Positions 25,645 to 34,142 of a DNA stretch of 64,000 bases are shown one piece after another. This stretch comes from Nageia nagi (Eukaryota > Pinophyta). The notes below the pieces were generated by a model. That model made no database searches and had not been told where the DNA came from. It saw only the letters and a program-made list of their open reading frames with translations. The translations under genes and the position numbers were made by a program. The DNA lies in NCBI GenBank assembly GCA_050084985.1, contig JBITNC010000001.1, forward strand, positions 46,004,001-46,068,000, written 5' to 3'. Numbering within the stretch: position 1 is the stretch's first letter; every line of letters begins with the position of its first letter.

Positions 25645-27556
25645 TTAATCCTTATATAAAGTTTCACACTTTGTTACAATACTTGACTCCTTCCCCCAAG
25701 GAATTTTGAACACATCATTTAAGTCCAACTGACCCAAGCTCTCAAACATTGTCTTTAATCCAAGAAGACTCTTGCTCAAGGGTCTCCATAAGATAATCAT
25801 CAAATCTTGTTTTACTTTGTAATGATTCCTTGGAAACATATTTTCCCTTTTCTTAAATAGAAGTGTTATAACTTTCTATAAAAATTCTAATCAAACCATT
25901 AGGATACAAATCAAATAGCAAGTATTTATCACCTCCATTGATGATCTCTTGAGTAGATTTTCATCTTCGTTCTTTTTTGTTGCTTCATAAGAAACCATCT
26001 CTTCATCTAAAGCAAGATACCTCCATGGTACCTCTTCACATAATGTTATCCATTCAAAACAACTCATAGTCATGTCATCTAAGTGAATTTCATCTTTATC
26101 TATTGAAGGTTTCATTATCACCACAACATGAAACTCATCAATTACTTTCTCACCATTTCCTATCTCCCCTTTTAGATAATATTTTGTGCTCTTTTATTCA
26201 TAAAACATATATTTCACTCTTGATGAGTGATCTTCACAATTGAGCATGAAACTTATAATCTCGATCTCATCTTCATCAATCTTTTCATATGGATCAACAT
26301 TCCACATAGTATTTTTCTTCCCAAGGAAAGCATCATTCAATCCAAATGAATGAGTTTCATTTGGATCCACTCCATTTGAGTGGTATTCACAATATACCAT
26401 TCCATATGAATGATCTTCTACTTCATCTAAGTGGGATACAACCAAACAGAAAAACTCTTCCATGAATGTATTTTCTTCTTCTTACACATTTTTTTACCAA
26501 GAAATTCATCTTCCATTTTCTTTTTCACCAAAGTAATCTTTAAATCAACATAAGAAAGAAAATCATGGTAAAATGTTGGTTCCTTTTTTTCATCATTCTC
26601 CCCCATAATAAGTTGGGTGGAATCATAATATGAATTTGCTTCAAATTTTTGTTTTGATGTTTCCTCTATGAGACATACTCCATCTTCAAAAATTTTGTCT
26701 TCTCTTCTCCATGAGATAGTTTTAATCATATTGCCATGGCTTTTCTTCAAGATGCCAATAGTGTGGGGGTTTGATTTTAATCATTCTCTTTCATTATAAT
26801 GGCTTCATCAAATCTCTTATTCTGTGCTTCTTCCATGAAGCACTCATCAACAAAGTGATGAGATGATATTTCCTCCTCTACATGTTGAACATATATCTCT
26901 TTAATGAGACATTATTCAATGTGCATATTTTTTAAACATACCACACTCACATCTTCTTCTCTCTTTTCTTCAAGAAGAAATTCATCAACATTACTCTCTT
27001 CCATGAGAGTTTTACAAGCCTCCACACAAGGTGCCTCTACATACATGTATTCCTCTTCAAGAAAGAATCTATCATTCTCATTGTATATGCCTTTATCATA
27101 ATACATATCTCCTACAATAATAATTATACAGGATATTGATATGAGTATTTAAATACTCTCCAAAATGATCTTCAAAGTAACAAGGCTCCTCCTTGCTCAT
27201 ACAATCTTTATGAGCGTTATACATATCTTTATGAGTGTCCTCATCATACCCATAAGTAGAGTTCAACACTTTTCATGATATTGTAGTTGATTTACAATTA
27301 TAAATGAGAGTGAAAACATTATTTTCCATACCTCTTCTCAAGTCCATGAGAGCCAAAAAAATTTCATATTGCTCTCTTTTTGTCAAATTATTTTGTTCTT
27401 CTCTAAGTATACTCTAATTTGGTGGTTCTTCATAGCCTTCAATAATGGTTCTCCAAATTCTTTAGCCATTAATAAGGTCTATATCCTTATGTTCCAATAA
27501 ACATAATTTTCACCATAAAAATTGGGTGCCTCCAAGTCTTCACACATGGTAGCCAT
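25645..27556 (-). pseudogene. Element H internal ORF: copia-gag-like N-terminus followed by long acidic repeat-rich region
   Basis: Starts at an ATG at 27556 (MATMCEDLEAPNFYGENYVY), continuing WNIRI, stop, TLLMAKEF. The F-x-G-x-N-Y-x-x-W pattern is that of the N-terminal (DUF4219-like) part of Ty1/copia Gag. After it, through 27290-25645 in three frames, comes a strongly acidic sequence. It has recurring C-[LF]-[MI]-[EK]-E units (CLIEETSKQKFE, CFMEEAQNKRFDE, TLMEESNVDEF) and a run of HSYG/HSNG/HSFG motifs near 26310-26420. No zinc knuckle was seen. Stops and frame changes break it into pieces of 64-107 codons. Function unknown; presumably a structural protein of the element. Confidence 0.6.
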
Positions 27557-27766
27557 CGAATAATATTCTTTTATTATGGAATCTCAACTAGAAGTAACCC
27601 ATTCACACTACAAGAGGTTTTTGGGTAGAGTGTTATTATTGTAAGCTATTACACTTTGAACAAGACAACAAAACTTTGGTCCTCTCTTCACATAATTGCA
27701 AGAGTTTCTCTAATCTCTTTTAAACACCCACAAGCTCTCTTCTAACCCAATATATCTCTTAATAAA

Positions 27767-27778
27767 GCTCTGATACCA
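27767..27778 (-). promoter_or_regulatory. Element H primer binding site (initiator Met tRNA)
   Basis: Minus strand TGGTATCAGAGC is exactly complementary to the 3' end of plant initiator Met tRNA, the commonest plant LTR-retrotransposon primer. It lies three bases inside the 5' LTR. Confidence 0.9.
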
Positions 27779-27781
27779 CAA

Positions 27782-28312
27782 TGAGAAGTAGAATATTACT
27801 TTTATTTATTAAAAATAGGATATTTACATACATTTATGGGATTTAAAAAATCCTAAATATATACTCAACAAAAAATAGACTTAAGTTGGTCAAAATTAAC
27901 TTGTTACAATTCAATCTTAGAAAAGCATAAATCTAGAAGTTGTAAAATTAACCTAACATACTAGACATCAACTAAGTGAAATAAACACTCAAAATAGAAA
28001 CTCCTAAATCTAAACTAGGAGAAAAAAATGATAACCTTGACATGGTAAATTTAGGCCTGCAAATACTAGATAGTTTATAAGAAAATAGCCATGATGATGG
28101 TCAAACCTTTATCAACTTGGTAGGCATCCATATATGCATTGGAAAGGTATCATTGAGGAATATCCAATACAAAAAGAATCAACTTAATTATATGTATTTA
28201 CAAAAAGGTATACCTTATCAAAGATAATTGATATATTGAGAAAGTCTACTTGATAGAGAATTGGTTTGATTTTCAACTTCGAATGGTTTTTGATTGAGGT
28301 CAAGTTCCAATA
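27782..28312 (-). repeat. 5' LTR of element H
   Basis: Begins TGAGAAGTAG next to the primer site; the outer end reads ..CCAATA where CCAACA is expected (a C to T change). Partner of 24663-25191. Confidence 0.85.
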
Positions 28313-28318
28313 ATTTTT

Positions 28319-29667
28319 CCTTCATCATTGAAATATTTTTATTTTTACACTTCAAATATTATTATTTCATATTCCATATTTGAATTAACATAAGGCTAGT
28401 GGATCAGTGCAAGAAGTTGGATCCACTTTATGGCTAAAAAGTGGAAGTGTTTTTTTATTTTCAAGTTTCATCACAATTGGTCTCAAAATTTGAGGCACTT
28501 AGATATGGAATATTGATAAAGATCACTAAGGTTGAAAATGTAGTGATTAGAGTCTACTTTTCAAATATATATTTTATTCTAAAACCTAGATAATAAAAAT
28601 TAAATTTTGATAAGGAATAGTGAAAACCACTTTTTAAAATAAACTATTTTAGGATTGTACCATGCATGTGTTCGATAAGCATAGTTTGACCTAAATCAAG
28701 TATTTTGTTTTAAATCCTTTTGGTAAAAGATACCTAATAAACTTAAGCTTGTACTAGATATTATTTTATAACTTTTTCATGAATATTTTTTATTATTAAT
28801 TTTGCATTGGTTGTGATTGCTGTTTCAAAAATTGCTTGTGCTCGATATGCATAATTTTACATAAACTTATCATTTTTTTTTAAATGTTGTATAGAAATAT
28901 CTATAGCTTGCCCTCGCATATTTTTTTTTAACATTCAAAAAATTAAAAGTTATTAAAAAAAGAAGAATTTGATATTTAGTCTCATCTTCTTGAAAGACTT
29001 CCACTTTATGTGGACTTATCTTCTTGCACCCACCCTAGTCACCTTTTCTATCGATTCAATGGAGATTTCAAATTTTATCTTCCTAAGCTCAACTTACTTA
29101 TCTTTCCATGTTTTAGCAATTACCAAGGTAGCCATTAGGAGGATTCTTGAACAGCTTTGAATGAACTCAATAATGCCTCCCATCTTGAGTGCAACACATA
29201 TTGTTTCTTCATTCTAATATTTCTGTAGAGTGTTAAAGTTTGTTTCATTAGTTGTAAATATAGAGAGGACTATTTACTTCAAAATAATCTTTTTCCAAAC
29301 TAAACGAGCTTATCTAGATGAATAATTGGGGAGAAAATCATAATCATACCAATAGGTGGGACATTCACTCAAAAGTGAAACCAAGTATTAGGTGAAACGA
29401 ACCTCAAGGTCTATTATTAAATGAATCTTGGTGGGTAAGTTTCCTTCTTATGATGAAAGTGACTGATTACCATAGAACCCCTTAGAGATGATAAAGATCC
29501 ACCTTTCACCCCATCTAATATGATCTAATTTCTTTCCTATTTGATGTTAACTCTTTAAACTCCAAAGTTCTTGGAAATTTATTTTTATATACTTCTTAAC
29601 TCATTGTTTAGGTTGATTTCAACTTGCTTATTAAGGTGTGCTTTATCCACCCATGTTATTTTGTTGT
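28319..29667. other. Spacer; weak minus-strand coding-like patch, no family recognised
   Basis: Mostly AT-rich. On the minus strand around 29160-28960 a short frame (GGIIEFIQSCSRILLMATLV, then charged residues) looks protein-like and connects to a broken stretch up to about 29640. No motif could be named. It may be a decayed transposon or gene piece. Confidence 0.3.
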
Positions 29668-30030
29668 AAAGTTATTATACTAATATAATATCTTTTCATC
29701 CAAAAAAGAAAAAAAAAAAAAAGACACGAGAATAAAAGTATCAGAAGTCAAATATGTCAAAAATAGAAAATAAAAAAGGTTTCTCCTTTTATTTTTGTTT
29801 AAGTATGATATTTGATATTTTATAATATATTTATGCGAAACAAATTTAAAAAGTTATTATATTAATATAATATCTTTTCATCCAAAAAACAAAATAAAGA
29901 TACAAGCGAAAAAGTATTAGAAGTCAAATATGTCAAAAATAGAAAATAAAAAAGGTTTTTCATTTTATTTATGTTTAAGTATGATACTTTATATTTTATA
30001 ATATATTTATGTGAAACAAATTTAAATTTT
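29668..30030. repeat. Tandem duplication of an approximately 182-bp AT-rich unit
   Basis: 29668-29849 and 29850-30030 are near copies in direct orientation. Both contain 'ATATCTTTTCATCCAAAAAA', 'AGAAGTCAAATATGTC' and 'TATATTTATG', differing by few substitutions and A-run length. Noncoding. It ends about 250 bp upstream of the duplicated gene unit. Confidence 0.9.
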
Positions 30031-30392
30031 AAAACTTCCTTTAAAACCATTGTGATATAATTTTAAAACTTGGCAAAGTAAAATCAACACATGACCAACT
30101 CAACCAACAACCTAGACATACATGTTATATAGTAAAATACTACAATTATCCAAATTAATTGGTCATTCATAAACATTAACATACTTTAGGTTTAGGTTTT
30201 ACTTTAAAACCATTAACCATTTAATTATATAATTAAAATATTATTATAAACAATAATAGAACATGTCAACTTTATTAGACAATTAAGATTTAGTAGGAGT
30301 AAAGACTATTTTGACTTCTTGCATTTAATTTTGTCATTGAGAAATCACCTTTAGATTTACAGTAATAAAAACATTACATTTACATTGTCGCA

Positions 30393-30533
30393 CCAACCAA
30401 CACACTACGTAGCAGTCGTTAAACAGAACTAGATTAAGATATCTCTTCTCCTACAAAATGTAGTTGCCAAGAGACTCCTCAAACAGGAACGACCAATCCG
30501 TCCTAGCAACGAACCAATAGCAAAATATAAATA
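30393..30533 (+). promoter_or_regulatory. Promoter of the acidic YFP-repeat gene
   Basis: A TATA box, TATAAATA, lies at 30526-30533. Two CCAAT boxes are at 30493-30497 and 30514-30518, and a palindromic ACGT element, CTACGTAG, at 30405-30412. The TATA box and the palindrome are kept in the second copy (34390-34397 and 34268-34275), but both CCAAT boxes are altered there. A transcription start near 30555-30565 is inferred from the usual TATA spacing. Confidence 0.6.
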
Positions 30534-30628
30534 TGCTTAGCAAACCCCAAACAGCAGAGATCTATGAATATCGCTCCATAATCACATCCCGTTCTCTTCT
30601 TTCTCACTTCTTCTTCTTATCTGGGCAA

Positions 30629-31255
30629 ATGGAGCGAACGGAAATCAACCAAGGAATAACTAACACTCCATCCCAGCAAACAGAAAGAGCGGTTGAAAGA
30701 GAGAGAAGCGTAGAGAGACCAGAGAAGAAACAAGAATATGACTTTATACCGCTGGTTGAAGAGGAAGAAAATGAAGTTGATGAAGAAGATATTTCAAGAT
30801 ATTTTCCAAACAGAAGGTGCCCGACTGCTCCAAACTCACCACCCACCATTCCTACAGAAAAGAAGTACACCAAATGTCCTGCAATTTCTTCGAATGAGGA
30901 TGACTACATTCCTCTACCCGATTACGATTGGTCTTCGTCCTCATCTGTTGAGGATTATGTGCACTATTTTCCTGTTAGAAAATGCCACTATGCTCCAAAT
31001 TCCTGTAGCAGCAGTACTCTATCTGATGGAGAAGAGGATATAGATTTTGTTGAAGTGCCTGACTATGATGAAGACAAGAGTTGGACTTCTGAGGAAGAGG
31101 AGGAGTATTTTCCTGTTAGAAGATGTCCTGGTTCTCCGAGAGAGATTAAAGTGGTGAACAGTTTGTTACAAGAAGACGACTACGCTGGTGCCTGGAAACT
31201 ACACCGCGTATTCTTTCGGGATAATAAAAACAAAGAAATGAGGGGTTCTCTGTAA
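30629..31255 (+). CDS. Uncharacterised acidic protein with three YFPxR[RK]C repeats (208 aa)
   Basis: Not recognised as a known family. The frame stays open upstream to an ATG at 30533, but that ATG is part of the TATA box, so the start at 30629 (MERTEINQ) is preferred. The protein has three related units. Each begins with a hydrophobic patch (YDFIPLV at 37-43, DDYIPLP at 91-97, IDFVEVP at 138-144), continues as an acidic or Ser-rich spacer, and ends in YFPNRRCPTAPNS (58-70), YFPVRKCHYAPNS (113-125) or YFPVRRCPGSP (160-170). The C-terminus is LLQEDDYAGAWKLHRVFF plus a basic end. There is no signal peptide, membrane segment or intron. One Cys per unit suggests metal, disulfide or modification chemistry, but that is inference. 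The intact frame beside a broken copy suggests selection. Confidence 0.8.
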   Translation: MERTEINQGITNTPSQQTERAVERERSVERPEKKQEYDFIPLVEEEENEVDEEDISRYFPNRRCPTAPNSPPTIPTEKKYTKCPAISSNEDDYIPLPDYDWSSSSSVEDYVHYFPVRKCHYAPNSCSSSTLSDGEEDIDFVEVPDYDEDKSWTSEEEEEYFPVRRCPGSPREIKVVNSLLQEDDYAGAWKLHRVFFRDNKNKEMRGSL

Positions 31256-31799
31256 TGGAGTGTGCATACGTGATTGAAACCTAAATTAATACGGAAACCA
31301 ATATCTGAATTTTATATTTATCAATAAGCCAATCAATTTATTTTATAAAGCAATTTGAAAAGTATGCATTGGGCACATTGATCATGCTCCGAACATAGAT
31401 TAATTGCCAAGGGAGAAAGGATGTTAAGAAACATGATTTTATATCTTCTTTGTTCATTTTAATATCATTAAAACGTTAACTACATTTTTTATGATGATTT
31501 AGTTAGAGGGTTATAATTTCTTTTGCATTAAATTTAAAGTTGTGTAAATATCATTTTGTACTAATGGTTGGATTTATTGTTCAGCTATTACTAGTGGAAT
31601 AATTCTATTTGAATTTCAGATTATTAAATTAGATAGTTTGCAAATTAATTTACTCTTTACTTATTTCCATTATTAATCTTCAAATCTTAATATAGAAAAT
31701 TAGATCGTTCACGATGAAAAGCACCTCTCAAGATTTGAAGGTGTTTTCAATTTATGTGAGGATGAATTGACAAGAAAGAGAATAAAGACAGAAAGGAGT

Positions 31800-33592
31800 G
31801 CAGGAAAACCATAGACTCTGCAATCCTAGTAGCAGGAATTTTTCATGGAACCTGCATCGGGGAGAGCTCCTCTCCCCTCGCATCGTCCCTATTATTTCAA
31901 AGCCGCCCTCCAGAACCGCAATCACCCTCAGAGTTAGGGACCCGCGAGACCAATAGGAAGACGACAGGGAAGGTGGAGAAAGTCTTCCACCGCCCAACTG
32001 AGTCGACCTGTCTCAAGGTGACTGCTAACACCCCAGTGGTCAAGTTTAGCAAAGAGGTGATCAAAAATGATATTGCCAGACGGTCCCCAATGAAGTCTCC
32101 AACCCCAATCAAGGCTCCAGTTCTCGGTATTATTCATTATCTGATTTTCATCCAAAAAACTCCAACAAGCAGAATTCCAGCAAGCATATTCAAATTAATC
32201 ACAAACCACTAAATCATCATCAGGGATTGAAAAAAGGGATAGAAGAAGGATCGCACACTCTGATTGATGATCTTCTAACCCCCAAAAAAGCAATTTCTCA
32301 ATGAAGGTAATCACACGGAATGTACGGGCCATACATTCCCCCCTAACATTTGGAATGGCCAAGCAGTAAATCATCCAAGAAAAGCCAACAATCCTTTTTT
32401 TGCAGGAAACAAAATTTACTCAAGTTGACTTGGATATAATAAAAAGGAAACTCTGGAACAACAGCTCTGTTTTTGCTTCCTTCTCCTCAGGACAATCAGG
32501 AGGAATTTTTACATTATGGGACAGCACCAAAATCTTATGCACATTGGACTTTTCGAGTCCCTCATGGATGGCGTTGAAAGCCACTTGTCTGCTGATAAGG
32601 AAGGAATTTTTCGTAATTAATGTATATGGGCCCCAATTGACTCCACAGAAGCATGAGATATGGACACAAATCTCCAACTGGGTTATGAAACACAGAGAAC
32701 TTCCCTGCATTGTTGGAGGCGACATTAACATCATCCGACACTTCGAGAAAAAGAAGGAGGGTCAAGGAAAATAGGAAAAAAGATGGAAGACTTCAATGAA
32801 TTTATTGAACAGCTTGAACTCTTGGAACCCTTCTGCATTAATGGTCCATTCACCTGGACAAATATGCAGGAATCTGAGCAGCGTATAAAAGAAAAGTTGG
32901 ATAGATTCTTGATCTCACTAGGCTGGTGTGACAATGAAATAATCATGCAAAACATGAGTCCTATCTACAGGAGGGTCAGATCATTGACCAGTTGCTTTAT
33001 TTTGGTAGGAGCCAGGGAAACCAAAAACCACTCTTTTCAGATTCCAAAAAAAATGTGGTTCTCACACCCTTCCTTCAACGAACTGGTGGAGTCTTGGTGG
33101 GTAGAGGAAAACCATATCTTTGGTACTGCTATGTAAAAGTTCTCCACCAAATTAAAAAGACTGAAAGGAAATCTCAAAAAATGGAACACAGAGAACTTTG
33201 GTGATGTTACAGCCACCAGAATATACTTGGAAGAACAACTTAAATCCATTGAAAGACAAATTCAAACCTCCTACAGTGATAGTTTCCTAACCCAAGAAAC
33301 TCAAATTGGTCAAGCCCTTGAGAAAGCAAATCTAAATGAGGAACTACTTTGGCAACATAAATCAAGAATACAGTGGCTCCAAGAAGGGGATAAAAATACC
33401 AAGTACATTCACATCTTTACCATGGCTCATAGGGCCCAAAATACAATTTATTCCTTAGAGACTCCTATTGGACAACTTATAGATTCAGAGAAGGCGTTGG
33501 ATAAACACTATCATCTCTTATTTTCAGTCTTTATTATGGGAAGAAGATACTCAAAGAGTAGCCATCCAATCCCAATTCCTAAGCTACATCCC
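31800..33592 (+). mobile_element. LINE (plant L1-type) fragment: endonuclease domain and start of RT region
   Basis: A less AT-rich island. ORF2 begins at 32301 (MKVITRNVRA), followed after a TAA by an FLQETKFTQ motif typical of the AP-type endonuclease. Further on come FFVINVYGP, LPCIVGGDINI (about 32700) and FCINGPFTWTNMQ (32830 on), all endonuclease landmarks. WLQEGDKNTKYIH (33373 on) is the linker before RT. Frameshifts occur near 32775 and 33140-33220. The RT core, 3' tail and poly(A) are missing: it stops near 33592. Upstream 31800-32300 contains a short basic ORF (KVFHRPTESTCLKV) that may be the ORF1 end. The endonuclease normally nicks target DNA for priming. Confidence 0.85.
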
Positions 33593-33596
33593 TAAC

Positions 33597-33965
33597 ACAG
33601 TTTAATAAATGTGCGCTGTTAACACAGTTTTATGGAATGCAATGACCATAAGATATGTAGAAAACAAGCATGTTGAAAGTGCCAGAGAATTTTTTGCACA
33701 AAATGACTCATGGAAATGCAGTCTCATAAAATGAAATGATTACAGGATATGCACAAACTGGTTGCAGATATGCACAACTGGTTTCTTGCAAGGATGCCTT
33801 AAAGCTCTTTAATCTGATGAAGCACTAGGGGAATCAACCGTAATAGCATAAACTTTGTACTTTATTTGCAAGCAGTCGCTGGGGTCTAGTGGATGTGGGT
33901 TGTAAATAATTTTAATAATGCAAGTGATTTTTATTGTTCCAACAATGGATTATCCTAAATGGAAT
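33597..33965 (+). pseudogene. Pentatricopeptide repeat (PPR, PLS-type) gene fragment
   Basis: Read on the plus strand with frame changes: CAVNTVLWNAMTIRYVENKH, then VESAREFFA (33612 on), a broken copy of the following repeat (NEMITGYAQTG near 33740), DALKLFNLMKH near 33800, and GLVDVGCK followed by NNASDFYC near 33880-33930. These are the repeat signatures of plant PPR proteins, which bind organelle RNA for editing or splicing. Only about 3 repeats remain, and stops fall at TGG and CAA sites. It begins directly where the LINE fragment ends. Confidence 0.75.
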
Positions 33966-34142
33966 GATGTTTAAAGAGTAAGAACTTTGATGAAACACAG
34001 AGGAATCATTAGATTTATCTGAATACTATTCTATTAAAAAGGTATGGTTATTTTCGTAATTTTGAAAAAAATAAAGTATTTTTTTATTAAAATAAATTAT
34101 ATAAATATTTTAGTAATTTTTCCTAAATAATAATAAATAGAA

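Larger units (their letters stand above)
24663..28312 (-). mobile_element. Non-autonomous LTR retrotransposon H with gag-like acidic ORF and no pol
   Basis: Two direct repeats, 24663-25191 (529 bp) and 27782-28312 (531 bp), enclose about 2.6 kb. The right repeat is followed, 3 nt inside, by an exact initiator-Met tRNA primer site on the minus strand (TGGTATCAGAGC, 27778 to 27767), which fixes the orientation. Both ends are flanked by the same 6 bp (ATTTTT at 24657-24662 and 28313-28318), a plausible but low-complexity target duplication. No RT, integrase, RNase H or protease motif was found inside; one acidic ORF fills most of it. It would need another element for mobilisation. Confidence 0.8.
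30285..31700 (+). repeat. Segmental duplication, unit 1
   Basis: Matches 34143-36810. The shared part starts at 'AATTAAGATTTAGTAGGAG' and includes promoter, gene and 3' flank to 'AATCTTCAAATCTTAATATA'. Unit 2 has extra sequence at about 35240-36050 and 36245-36760. Confidence 0.85.

Noticed and set aside
30604-30873. 89-codon antisense ORF across the acidic gene
   Set aside because: A Ser-rich shadow of the Glu/Asp-rich sense frame; the sense strand has promoter and repeat structure.
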